DNA from: Zoroaster sp. YZ-2022
Lineage: Eukaryota; Echinodermata; Asteroidea; Forcipulatida; Zoroasteridae
Assembly (NCBI GenBank): GCA_029582265.1
Contig: CM055822.1
Location: 41,996,036 to 42,060,035 of the forward strand
Length of the DNA stretch: 64,000 bases
Direction: 5' to 3'
Shown: piece by piece, positions 46,498 to 55,523 of the stretch
Position numbering within the stretch: the first letter of the stretch is position 1
How the letters are laid out: each line of letters begins with the position of its first letter
Translations under genes and position numbers: made by a program
The notes under the pieces: model-generated
Database searches by the model: none
What the model was told of the DNA's origin: nothing
Seen by the model: only the letters and a program-made list of their open reading frames with translations

Positions 46498-46978
46498 ATG
46501 GCGAGTATTTACGGACCCAGTCGAACAACGAATATTAGAACGATCGCTAGCGATAAAGCATCAACAAAAGACGAAATTTACGAACATCACGGATATCTAA
46601 ACAGAGATGAAATTTTACAGCGATTAGTTTTAATCGAAAAAGTCGACGTTGTACTAGGATGGCACGATACGTTTAAACAACCCTTTTTCTTGTTTACGAC
46701 CGCGCCTACGTATTGTAGCATTTTTACGCAGTTATAAAAACCGATAGTTTTGTCACACATTCAACGACGCGCGATTACGCCCCCAACATTTATTATATTC
46801 CTTCTCCGCAACGAGATGTAAAATTTCATTTTCTCGATGATGAAATTCAACATTTAAAATACGAAATGTGTTTTAAAATACGAAACGTTAGAAAAGTTTT
46901 TGTTGAAGCGAGTTTTTTCGGTTCGCTAAATTCAAAAATCTGTTTCAATATAAAAATAGCAAGTTTACCGTCTAATTA
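46498..46978 (+). pseudogene. MASIYGPSR-family gene 1, frameshifted
   Basis: The ATG touches ATAATATAA and the preceding stop codon. The open frame of 79 residues (MASIYGPSRTTNIRTIASDK, then GYLNRDEILQRLVLIEKVDV and APTYCSIF) ends at 46,737. Downstream to 46,978 another frame keeps FHFLDDEIQHLKYEMCFKIR and FFGSLNSKICFNIKI, which resemble the second half of the next gene. It is therefore one gene of about 160 codons with a shift near 46,735. Function is unknown; the beta-rich pattern and position beside the penton suggest a virion accessory protein. Confidence 0.62.
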
Positions 46979-46997
46979 AATAATTTATAATATAAAT

Positions 46998-47519
46998 ATG
47001 GCGAGTATTTACGGACCGAGTCGAAAAACGAGTGAGCGAGTTTTGTCTGGTAGTAGTTTAAACAGTAAAAGAAATTTTGACTTTGAAGAAACTAATTATA
47101 TCAGTCCTAGTGAACTTGTACCAGATTTACCTTTTTTATCATTTAATTATTTAAATAATTTAGGCTTAGAACTTTTTTGGTATAAAAATGAAATAAATGT
47201 TTTAATTGACCAATTATTTTTTTATTCATTATATGCAAAAATGAATAGAGGTGATAATAATTATTATTCTATAGTAAAAAGTGAAGAATTTGATAAGTAT
47301 AATTTTGCAACTAATCGTATTGATTTTCCTGAGGGGAATGAATTTTCTTTTAGTAATGAACCGAGTTATTTAGAATGTGTAATATGTTTCATTACAAATG
47401 TGGAAGAAAATCATGCTAAATTCTATTTTCAAGCTACCTTTTTTGGCGCTGTGAATACAGGAATATGCTATGAAATAAAAATTAAAAAAATTCCAATTAA
47501 TACTTTTCCAATAAATTAA
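46998..47519 (+). CDS. MASIYGPSR-family gene 2
   Basis: 173 residues with an intact frame and a start preceded by TTATAATATAAAT. The N-terminus MASIYGPSRKTSERVLSG is almost that of gene 1, and the C-terminal half (CVICFITNVEENHAKFYFQA, FFGAVNTGICYEIKIKK) matches it more loosely. The middle (LPFLSFNYLNNLGLELFWYK) differs. It is a tandem paralogue whose duplication predates the split from the old element. Function is unknown. Confidence 0.65.
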   Translation: MASIYGPSRKTSERVLSGSSLNSKRNFDFEETNYISPSELVPDLPFLSFNYLNNLGLELFWYKNEINVLIDQLFFYSLYAKMNRGDNNYYSIVKSEEFDKYNFATNRIDFPEGNEFSFSNEPSYLECVICFITNVEENHAKFYFQATFFGAVNTGICYEIKIKKIPINTFPIN

Positions 47520-47540
47520 TATATTTTTCTATTAATAAAA

Positions 47541-48164
47541 ATGAGTGAATCAACTAATGTACTTTATCCAAATTTACCACCTTTACCACCTTTACCACCT
47601 TTGACGAATGACGCTAAATCATTTCGATTGCAAAAAATCGACGATATTCAAAAAGAATTACGAATTGAAATAAACGAACGCGAATCTGTATATAAAAAAT
47701 ATAATAAAATCATAAACGCTTGTAGCGTCGCAGAAACTATCGCAGAATTGGGTTGTATGGGAGCGGGAGCCATCGGAATAGCCAGTATCGCTACAGTTGT
47801 ATCGTCACCGGTAGGATTCGCTTTAGAAGGTTTAGCTTTGGGGTTGGGTGGCGCAGCTTTCGCTATTAGATACGCGAAAAATAAATGTTATAAAAAAGCT
47901 AAAAAACACGATGAAATACGAATTTTAGCGTTGAGTAAACTCGACACGATCGAAAACCACGTTAGTAAAGCTTTAGAAGACGGTTACATCAACCAAGAAG
48001 AATTTGTGCTCGTACGTGAAGAGCGAGAAAAATATTATAAAATGAAAGAAAAAATCCGTTTCACCGTTGCGAAGAGTGAACCAGAGGTTAAAAAGCAAGT
48101 AAACTCTGATGTTGTAAATGCAGAAAAAAAAATTCTTATAGAAAAACTTTTGAGTTTAAAGTAG
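47541..48164 (+). CDS. Proline-headed membrane protein with Gly/Ala-rich hydrophobic core
   Basis: 207 residues. The N-terminal LPPLPPLPPL run precedes a charged coiled coil (KIDDIQKELRIEINERESVY). Residues 68-105 are Gly/Ala-rich and hydrophobic (GAGAIGIASIATVVSSPVGF), like a membrane hairpin. The tail has KAKKHDEIRILALSKLDTIE and a helical charged end. A pore-like or virion membrane role is only an inference. The ATG follows ATTAATAAAA, 21 bases after the previous stop. A remnant lies at 10,421-11,045. Confidence 0.68.
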   Translation: MSESTNVLYPNLPPLPPLPPLTNDAKSFRLQKIDDIQKELRIEINERESVYKKYNKIINACSVAETIAELGCMGAGAIGIASIATVVSSPVGFALEGLALGLGGAAFAIRYAKNKCYKKAKKHDEIRILALSKLDTIENHVSKALEDGYINQEEFVLVREEREKYYKMKEKIRFTVAKSEPEVKKQVNSDVVNAEKKILIEKLLSLK

Positions 48165-48271
48165 CTTTGACGATAAATAAAAACTATTACGCTTCGTGTC
48201 AGCAAAAACACGCTTCGCGAGTAGCGGAGCGTGTAAAAACGTTTGATAGACCTCCTCCGTATAATTATAAT

Positions 48272-48547
48272 TTATAAATATCTTTCCAACAATTCTTTCA
48301 TCACTCTATTGTAACAACGTTTAGTTTTTCTTCTCGCTACATTTAATATATTCGTGCATTTCGTACACGAGCCCCCCTTTGCTTTTGTGCCATTTTTACA
48401 TCTATAACATGCAAGTGGAATACTTTTTCCTAGCCGAATACGCCATCGATGCATCGGGCAATAGACATCATCGCGAATACTCATTCTACAACACTTGCAG
48501 TTTTTACCAACTAAAAGCCATTCACACAAAATCATCGTTCTCTCCAT
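48272..48547 (-). CDS. Small Cys-rich zinc-binding-like protein
   Basis: 91 residues. Cysteines are arranged as CEW...NCKCC, then YCPMH, then ACYRC...GSCTKCTN, giving two likely zinc sites of the C-x2-C...C-x2-C kind. The C-terminus is basic (RRKTKRCYNRVMKELL). A DNA- or RNA-binding regulatory role is an inference. It converges on the preceding plus-strand gene and lies next to the right terminal repeat. Confidence 0.6.
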   Translation of the reverse strand: MERTMILCEWLLVGKNCKCCRMSIRDDVYCPMHRWRIRLGKSIPLACYRCKNGTKAKGGSCTKCTNILNVARRKTKRCYNRVMKELLERYL

Positions 48548-48608
48548 CTTTACTATTAAACAATATAAAACTAATTCATTATGTCACTTTTATAAGTCTC
48601 TTTTAAAA

Positions 48609-48833
48609 CTACGTTAAAGAATCCCCCAAGTCTGTAATGACCGTGTAAACACGAGTTACGTGACCGTTTTCTAAAATGTGTCTCCTTGTATCTATTTTAT
48701 TTACAACTTGTTTCCAAACGTAGTGATATTTATCATCTTTATAAACCAATAGTAATTTTATGCTACTACGCATTAATCGATTAAAATTTTTCAATTCATC
48801 CAATGTCCATTTCGATAAATATTTAGTAGTCAT
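48609..48833 (-). CDS. Small right-end ORF (TTKYLSKWTLDEL)
   Basis: 74 residues: MTTKYLSKWTLDELKNFNRL, then a KYHYVWKQVVNKID segment. The start is directly preceded by GTATAATAAAG and about 60 bases of AGTACTTATAAAAGTGAGATAATGA-type sequence that recurs at the left end. No known domain. The intact frame contrasts with the damaged left-end partner (33,996-34,239). Confidence 0.55.
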   Translation of the reverse strand: MTTKYLSKWTLDELKNFNRLMRSSIKLLLVYKDDKYHYVWKQVVNKIDTRRHILENGHVTRVYTVITDLGDSLT

Positions 48834-48909
48834 CTTTATTATACAACTAGATAATACTGATTCATTATCTCACTTTTATAAGTACTTGTTTTTAAAAATT
48901 AAATTTACA

Positions 48910-49409
48910 AGTAGTATGTCAGATGAGCGATGGCAGATCAACTCCTTAAAAAGATATTTTTAAGGATGGTTCCAAACCACTTTTTGAGAATGATAATGTT
49001 TTTTTTATCAATTGATAGGAAAACTTATCTTTCTTGTTATTTTTACTTTTTTACAATACGATTGTAGCGCTGATAAACAAACGAGCTCGTTTTACTCAAA
49101 CACGAGTTTTTTAATCTCAAGCACTAGTTTTTTATCTCACTCTCAAACACGAGTTTTTTTAATCTCAAACACGAGGGTTTTTTTAAATCTCACTCTCAAA
49201 CACGAGTTTTTTTTAATCTCACTCTTTCGTGAGATTAAAATGTACTCGTTCGCTTTAGCGTATTTTAATAAAAATGATTATTCTTACTTTTACTAATATT
49301 TTTTAGAAATTCATTTAAAAAAAAAGATATTCTCAAAAAGTGGTTTGGAACCATCCTTAAAAATATCTTTTTAAGGAGTTGTCTCCCATCGCTCATCTGA
49401 CATACTACT
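48910..49409. repeat. Right terminal fold-back repeat
   Basis: Inner arm 48,910-48,993 (AGTAGTATGTCAGATGAGCG onwards) and outer arm 49,325-49,409 are inverted, near-identical copies of about 84 bases. The roughly 330-base loop carries AATCTCAAACACGAG repeats and the AAACGAGCTCGTTT palindrome. The whole 500-base end can fold on itself and also pairs with the left end. Confidence 0.9.
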
Positions 49410-49414
49410 GGCCC
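49410..49414. other. Polinton target-site duplication, right
   Basis: GGCCC directly after the right terminus, equal to 33,038-33,042. Outside it the Ngaro 3' region resumes. Confidence 0.8.
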
Positions 49415-49555
49415 ATAGTAGTCAATTTGTGTCTTCACATTAGTTGATTGCTTTCAGAATTATGCCAATATTTGACAAACATGTTTTTGTAATAATTTAA
49501 GTTAATTATGAAGACTAATTATACAGCGATATACTACACACCATAGTAGAAAACT

Positions 49556-50530
49556 TTAGATACCCAAATTCATAGACACCCCCAATCTACTTTGCTCCGA
49601 ATCTTCAATGTAGGAGTCTTTGGCCGTTTCTGAACGCCACCGTCCATGCTTCTTAAAAAGACGATCTGGAACCCCAAAATTGGCGGCTGCTGAAGCCCCA
49701 CCTGCTCGTAAGCTATGCAGCCCAAAGCGTTTGGGATCCAACCCAACCGAGCCAAGAGCACTTTTGAGTAACTCTAAGCACCTAGAATATGATAAGTGAC
49801 CTTGCTTGAGAACATGTTTGTTTTGGGATTTCAGATACTGCAACGGTCTGAACAGAAAACCCTCATCTGTCTCATCGTTTAACTGTTACCTCAATGTATC
49901 TGCGTAACATGTTGACAGGACAAGTAGGTGTATTAGTAGCTCCAATCAGTACCCAGGCGCCTTGCCTGAAAATGTCAGTTTTGCTCTTAGAAATGAAAAT
50001 ATTAACATGAGATACATACACTTTTACGTCACATCGACGAATATTAATTAACTCATCATGCCTTAGAAATCCTGCGAATGACACAAGTGTCATGGTACAT
50101 AGTCTTATGTAAATTGTTCGAGAAACCATATTTGTTCACTATTGCTTTAAGCATCTCAGGAGTAATAGGGTCCTTCTTAACTATTGGCTTAGCTAAAAGT
50201 TTCTTGAGTCCAAGTAAAACTATATGTAAGAAGCAACCATTACAGGGATTCTTGACGTCTGGCAAACAATCATGTTTCCACTTGATAGCATAAAATGTCG
50301 CCTCAATTCTGGAATAAGGAGCACTGGACTGATATAAATAAATCAAATAGCGACTGATAGAAGACTCAGTAGCTGGCAGCTCTGACATTTTATACTCCCT
50401 ACACCATATTTGCCAATTTGTAAATACTCTATTGTACTTAGCTACCGTGTTGGGGGCTCTAGATGCTGTCAATACTTCACTTAATGTTTGGCTGTATTCT
50501 TTATCTTCAACCATTAATCTGTAAGAAACA
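49556..50530 (-). pseudogene. Ngaro tyrosine recombinase (frameshifted)
   Basis: Integrates the retrotransposon's circular DNA without target duplication. Pieces on the minus strand: 50,056-50,604 (core-binding region, VLTASRAPNTVAKYNRVFTN), 49,872-50,129 (FAGFLRHDELINIRRCDV with the catalytic Arg, SKSKTD with the Lys) and 49,556-49,843 (HSLRAGGASAAA, HGRW, then DSYIED with the nucleophile Tyr). All catalytic positions (R, K, HxxR, H, Y) are visible. Frame changes occur near 50,080 and 49,860. This is the last gene before the B1A2-B2 repeats. Confidence 0.9.
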
Positions 50531-50542
50531 CAATTACAAATT

Positions 50543-50573
50543 ATTTGTATTATTATTATTATTATTATTATTA
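50543..50573. repeat. TAT/ATT microsatellite
   Basis: About ten TAT units between the recombinase and RNase H genes of the Ngaro element. Confidence 0.9.
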
Positions 50574-50818
50574 TCACTTTCCACTGACATGTATACTCAA
50601 TCATCTCAGGCTCTGTAAAACTTTTTCAGTCGCCTTCTCTGACTTATGCCCTGCGGCCGTCAGTTTCACGTGCCATGCGGCAGATCTATCAATAAATCTT
50701 ATTCATTGTATTACCAGGGATTACATAGTTATACAAATCATCAACCATAGCCATGCGACAATCTCCACACCAGTGGGTGGAACCCTTTAAGGTGTCAGAC
50801 TTTTTCAGTTCTAACAGT

Positions 50819-51632
50819 TTATGGTGGTGCCGAAAACCGAATACATATTACACTGCTGTTGAACTTTGCTGAACCGAAAATGGAATTGTGATTTCTGCCT
50901 TGTACAAAAATCCCCTCGGGATTAGTAAATTTCATAACACTCACCACTAGTGTGCTAAATGAACTGTACTCTGAGAACAACAAAGGCCAAAATGGCGCAG
51001 ACGGCCAAGCCGGAACCACCAAGGTTCCTTGTGCTTTACATCCTTTGAGATGCCTCAATACGTCTCCTATTCTGTTAATGGGTGGGACCAGCCAATTATT
51101 AACACCTGACCAGTTGCATTCGAAAGCATCCACATTGTTGGTGTTAGGGCAGCAGTATTTAGAATTAAACACAGGCAATTTAGTGTTCAAATCATCGGCA
51201 AAGCGATCCACATGGTGAGGACCCCATATCCCATCTATAAAATTAAAGAATGTCATAGAAACTCCCCAGTCATCAAAATCAATTACCCGACTTAAACTGT
51301 CTGCTCTCTGATTTTCAAGTCTTGACAACCACTGTATATGAAGTATGATGCAATGCTGCTGGCAAGTTTCAAAAATATTCAAACTCAGTGATTGTAACTC
51401 GGGCACCATGCTGCCCTTCTTAACAATTGACACAACACCTTTGTTGTCTGTAAAAAACTTCAGTTTTACCTCTGATCCTGGGAGCAAATGCTTGTAAGGC
51501 TAAACTGACTGCTTGCAACTCTCTCCAAGTGGAGCTTTTACCTCTCTGCTCTGTGTTCCAATTATTCTGGAGTTCCAAACCCCCACACTCCGCAGTCCAT
51601 GCTCCGCAACCAGTGTTGGAAGCATCTGCATA
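50819..51632 (-). pseudogene. Ngaro RNase H and C-terminal pol domain
   Basis: Degrades RNA in RNA-DNA hybrids during reverse transcription. Catalytic residues are visible as YADASNTGCGAW (Asp, at the Tc1 junction), STWREL (Glu), FTDN (Asp) and RADSLSR (Asp). After it comes the conserved DIRS-order stretch WGPHHVDRFADDLNTKLPVF and GTLVVPAWPSAPFWPLL. A frameshift near 51,480 separates the first two motifs from the rest. The first codons of the domain continue from the RT gene at 53,284 on the other side of the Tc1-like insertion. Confidence 0.88.
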
Positions 51633-51634
51633 TA

Positions 51635-51902
51635 CACTGAGCCAAAAAAGAAACTTATAAAATTTTAACAGATCACCAAATAAAATTCTGTGCATGAAAA
51701 TGTACCAAATTTGGATACAATATTACTGCAATGTATTGCTTCAAATGGCAGTCAATAACCAATTGTTTGCTTCAATGACACAAGAGAAATGTGCACTGAC
51801 CCAAAGGACTTGCTGTTCCACATGTCACATTCTTCAGCTGCAGCCCTGTACACACATGCATGTCAATGAATGAAACAAAAGAATTTGTAAAGGGATTTGC
51901 AC
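51635..51902. repeat. Left inverted repeat of Tc1-like copy 2
   Basis: 268 bases from CACTGAGCC to GGGATTTGCAC. Inverse of 53,014-53,281 with one or a few mismatches by eye. Confidence 0.92.
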
Positions 51903-51928
51903 TCATATCCAAACAAACAATGAAGTCA

Positions 51929-52940
51929 TTAATAACGGGTATGTCCATCTCCAGCTTGCAGGCAAGCTGTGCATCTCCTTCTCATGGTTCCAATCAAGTT
52001 CCTGATGGTAGCCTGGGGAACATTGTTCCATTCTTCCTGTAGTGCTGCAATAAGTGTTTGTCTATTGACAGGTGGATTGTCTCTTCTTGATACACGTCGT
52101 CCAAGCTCATCCCAGAGATGTTCGATTGGGGAGAGGTCTGGCGAACGGGCACACCATGGTAAAACGTCAATGTCCTCTTGTTCAAGGAAGTTCATGCTAA
52201 GTCGGGCGGTGTGTACTCTTGCACCATCCTGTTGGAAAAATGAAAGGTCTGGATGGTTTGCCATCAATGGTACCAGATGGGGTTCCAAAATTTGGTCCAC
52301 ATAACGTTGTGCATTCAAATTTCCTACAACAACAACAAGTGGTGTCCTGTAATTCCTGGAGATGCTGCTTACACCATGACATTTTGTCCTGAAATGGTCG
52401 ACCTCTCTGATGCAGCAGTCTGCATTTCATTCACCTTCTCCGCCACGTTGACGACCGTCACTTCTGTAGAGGCAAAACCTACTCTCGTCACTGAACACAA
52501 CAGTGCTCCATTGACGCTGTGTCCATCGTCGATGACGTGTCGACCAATCCAGTCTATTGCGCCGATGTTCTGCAGTCAATATTGGACATCGGTTCGGACG
52601 GCGACAGTGTAGCTGCTGCTCAGCCAGGCGATTCCTAACTGTTTGGGAAGTTACTGCATTGTTGTGACGACCAACTGTTTTTGAGGCAGTTCTTGGTGCC
52701 GTACGGAAACGGTCTCTCAGGTGTTTACTGCAAGACAATGTAGCGATCTTGATTTGGTGTGGTAACCCTTGGTCGTCCACTCCGTGGACGATCCTACATT
52801 TCCAGCTTGAAGATAACGGTTCATGAGGTTCGAAATTGCAGGTTGAGAACATCCCAGCCTTTGAGCAATCGCTTCTGTCTCATACCCGCCTCAATCATTC
52901 CTATCGCCCTTCCACGCTGCTCATCTGTTAGCCTTGGCAT
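51929..52940 (-). pseudogene. Tc1-like DD34E transposase (frameshifted)
   Basis: The probable start MPRLTDEQRGRAIGMIEAGM is at 52,940. Segments in order are the paired-like HTH, TVRNRLAEQQLHCRRP, FSDESRFCLYRSDGRQR (first Asp), FFQQDGARVHTARLS (second Asp) and SPDLSPIEHLWDELGRR (Glu), with 34 residues between the second Asp and the Glu. Length of about 337 codons is normal. Frame changes near 52,430 and 52,300 inactivate it. It is closely related to the transposase at 27,875-28,811, which shares PRL, TIR/TVRNRL and QQD motifs, but the terminal repeats differ in length. Confidence 0.9.
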
Positions 52941-53013
52941 ATCTGTTTCATTAGCAATACTCAGAAGGACTAGAGCAACCCTGTATGAAGACTTGCAATC
53001 ATGCAGGTAAGGG

Positions 53014-53281
53014 GTGCAAATCCCTTTACAAATTCTTTTGTTTCATTCATTGACATGCATGTGTGTACAGGGCTGCAGCTGAAGAATGTGACATGTGGAA
53101 CAGCAAGTCCTTTGGGTCAGTGCACATTTCTCTTGTGTCATTGAAGCAAACAATTGGTTATTGACTGCCATTTGAAGCAATACATTGCAGTAATATTGTA
53201 TCCAAATTTGGTACATTTTCATGCACAGAATTTTATTTGGTGATCTGTTAAAATGTTATAAGTTTCTTTTTTGGCTCAGTG
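53014..53281. repeat. Right inverted repeat of Tc1-like copy 2
   Basis: Inverse of 51,635-51,902, ending GGCTCAGTG before TA. Confidence 0.92.
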
Positions 53282-53283
53282 TA

Positions 53284-54541
53284 CAAGTACCTGTGGAACG
53301 AGGTATTCACCAACATATCTGTTATTTAGCTTTACGCACTCAGACTTCCAAAAGAAGATCTCTTCTATGCATTTGTGACCACTCTCAATATTATACAACT
53401 TGTCCCAATGAACCTTCTTATTAATCTCATAATGAAGGTATCTCGTTTTGAGCTGAGTTATGTGACCAAACACTGGACTAAGTGAAATAATCTTCCCTGT
53501 AAGCTTTGCCAGACTTCTGGCTGAAACTGTAGGAAGACTGGTCAAAACATCTGAAATACATTGTTGAACGTTTTCGATTCTTACATTCGAGATTTGGAAG
53601 GATCCATGTTCACCATCCCAGGTAAGACCTAACCAATTTAAGGACTGTGTAGGGACCCATTTGGATTTTTCAACGTTTGGTACAAAACCTGCGGCCAACA
53701 GGTCTTCTTTGACCGTTTGCGCTGCCTTGGCGCACAAATCAACGTTACTCTGTCTTCCCCATCCGTCGTCCAGAAACAGAACCATGAAGATACCTTTTTC
53801 TCGCCAATGTTGTACAAGAGGTCTGAGGCATTTGGTAAACACATACGGGGCTGTTGATAATCCAAACGGTAAAACTGAAAATGAGAAGAACTTAGTCGAA
53901 TTATCCATGTCCCAAGAGAAGCTTATAAACTTAGTATGATCGGGAAAAATATCAAAATGATGATACCCGGAATTCAGATCGAATGAGAACATAAAGTCCC
54001 CTTTTTGAAAGTATGCCAAAGCTTCGTTCCAATCCTCAAATTTCACTTTTTCCTTCCATAGGAAATGGTTTATATATCGGAGATCCAAGATCAATCTTTT
54101 CTTCCCAGAACTATTAGTGGATACCGACAAGGGATTAACAATGTGTGGAGGTTCATTACATTGGAAAATTAAGCTCTTGGTTAACAATTCACATATAGCT
54201 TCCTTAACAAAATCACTATTGTCCAAAGCCGACTTATTATTACGCATAACACACGGAGGTGGGGTACTTAGTAGGGGAAGCTTGTACCCTTGCTGAATAA
54301 CATCCAAAACAAATTCACTTTCTGTGATAGTTTTCCAAAAGGCAATAGCAGACTTGAGTCTACCTTTAACAAGCGGTTGTGCTAATCCTTGTTCATACTC
54401 AAAGTAATTACTTGTCAAATTGAGCTCGTACCCCATTTCATGGACGACTCCACTGCTCTCTGTCACGATGTCTTGGTCTAACGGTGGTAAATCTAGGGAT
54501 GACTCTGAAAATATAATCTGAACATCAGTATCAGTAACCAT
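53284..54541 (-). CDS. Ngaro reverse transcriptase
   Basis: About 419 codons open. RT motifs in order are KKRLILDLRYIN at about 147-158, FSFDLNSGYHHFDIF at 185-199 (first catalytic Asp), LPFGLSTAPYVFTKCLRPL at 224-242, and FLDDGWG at 256-262 (FLDD in place of the usual Y-x-DD, typical of the DIRS order). The thumb/connection follows and runs into the RNase H domain, where the Tc1-like element interrupts the frame. The start at 54,541 is the first Met. The polymerase itself is intact, but the polyprotein is not. Confidence 0.93.
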
Positions 54542-54724
54542 GTAACTTCGTTTAAATACTTTCCCAAAACTTTACAAGTAATTTATTATGCAACCTGTTA
54601 TCAACCCAGGCTCTCTCTCTTTCTCTCATTTTGATCTCTTCGCTTTTGAAACCAGTGTCAACAACATAGCCGCCTAGCGACCAATCAAAAAGCAATTATT
54701 TTGTAAACATAAAACAATATACCT

Positions 54725-55510
54725 TTATTGGCTACCAGCTGGTTTTCCAAAGCTAGAGGAGGCTTTGGGTGCGGTGCAATCCTTGCGCCAGTGTCCTGCT
54801 CTGCCACATGCGAAGCAGATATCATTTGATCTGGCACTACCAACCCATGGTTGACGTGGGTACTGCCAGCCCTGATACCCAACCGTGTATCTATTCCCTG
54901 TGAAATTGCCGCGAAAAAGACCAACCCCAGAATCATGATTAGCCGGAGACTCATGCCTAGTGTTGGCACCACGTACTCTTTTAGTACTAGCTTGACTCCG
55001 TTGAAGTTTCTCTTGTCTCTTCTTGGTAGAGGCACGTGCTTGAGCCTTGCGCATACGCTTTTCATCTTCCGAATCACTGGCCAACTCGTCACTAACGTAC
55101 TCGTCAACAGCTTTCCACCCAGCGTCGGATTTATCTGCCAACCAAACTAGTTTATTACGTTTCTTAAGCTCGGCGATAGCTTCTTTTACAAGTGGTTCGG
55201 CTGATTCTTCCTTGGCTTCACCTAGATATTTATTAGCCTTTTCCAATTTTTCTAGCACCAATGAATTAAAATTATATTGTGTCTTATTGCCTTTGAAACG
55301 AAAAGACACATCAGAGGCCCGTTTAAGCTGTTGTAATTCTTGGGACGTTGTTGCGAGCTTACTCTCGTTCTCTCGCCGTAGTGAATCCAGTGATATATCA
55401 AAGTATTGCTTAAAATCGCCTAACGCCTCTTTTATAGTTTGGCCGACGATCTCTTTGGTAAGTAAAGCAAATTGTGGGTTTGCTTGCTCAGGATTATCAC
55501 TGACAGACAT
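54725..55510 (-). CDS. Ngaro gag-like protein with CCHC knuckle
   Basis: 261 residues with an intact frame starting 14 bases inside the A1 repeat boundary. The N-terminal coiled-coil-like region contains FDISLDSLRRENESKLATTS. The FRFKGNKTQYNFNSLVLEKL block is characteristic of DIRS-order gag-like ORFs. A basic KRMRKAQARASTKKRQ region follows, and a C-terminal zinc knuckle CFACGRAGHWRKDC (C-x2-C-x4-H-x4-C) is at about 232-245. It presumably packages element RNA. It is the first gene of the element. Confidence 0.88.
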   Translation of the reverse strand: MSVSDNPEQANPQFALLTKEIVGQTIKEALGDFKQYFDISLDSLRRENESKLATTSQELQQLKRASDVSFRFKGNKTQYNFNSLVLEKLEKANKYLGEAKEESAEPLVKEAIAELKKRNKLVWLADKSDAGWKAVDEYVSDELASDSEDEKRMRKAQARASTKKRQEKLQRSQASTKRVRGANTRHESPANHDSGVGLFRGNFTGNRYTVGYQGWQYPRQPWVGSARSNDICFACGRAGHWRKDCTAPKASSSFGKPAGSQ

Positions 55511-55523
55511 GATAAAGGCGAAT

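Larger units (their letters stand above)
33043..49409. mobile_element. Young Polinton/Maverick (adintovirus-like), 16.4 kb
   Basis: Bounded by inverted termini AGTAGTATGTCAGATGAGCG / CGCTCATCTGACATACTACT and a 5-base GGCCC duplication. It encodes protein-primed DNA polymerase B, retroviral-type integrase, packaging ATPase, major capsid protein and penton-like protein, the set that defines Polintons and adintoviruses. Genes lie in alternating strand blocks: + polymerase; - integrase through capsid; + two membrane proteins; - one long gene; + penton and right-end genes; - two small genes. The copy is younger than 1-11,915 but no longer intact: polymerase, capsid, penton and other genes carry frameshifts. 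Confidence 0.95.
51635..53281 (-). mobile_element. Tc1-like transposon, copy 2, with 268-bp inverted repeats
   Basis: 1,647 bases bounded by CACTGAGCC/GGCTCAGTG and flanked by TA on both sides (51,633-51,634 and 53,282-53,283). Inverted repeats of about 268 bases (51,635-51,902 and 53,014-53,281) are almost identical. The insertion lies inside the Ngaro RNase H coding sequence, and removing one TA makes the flanking frame continuous. Confidence 0.95.
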
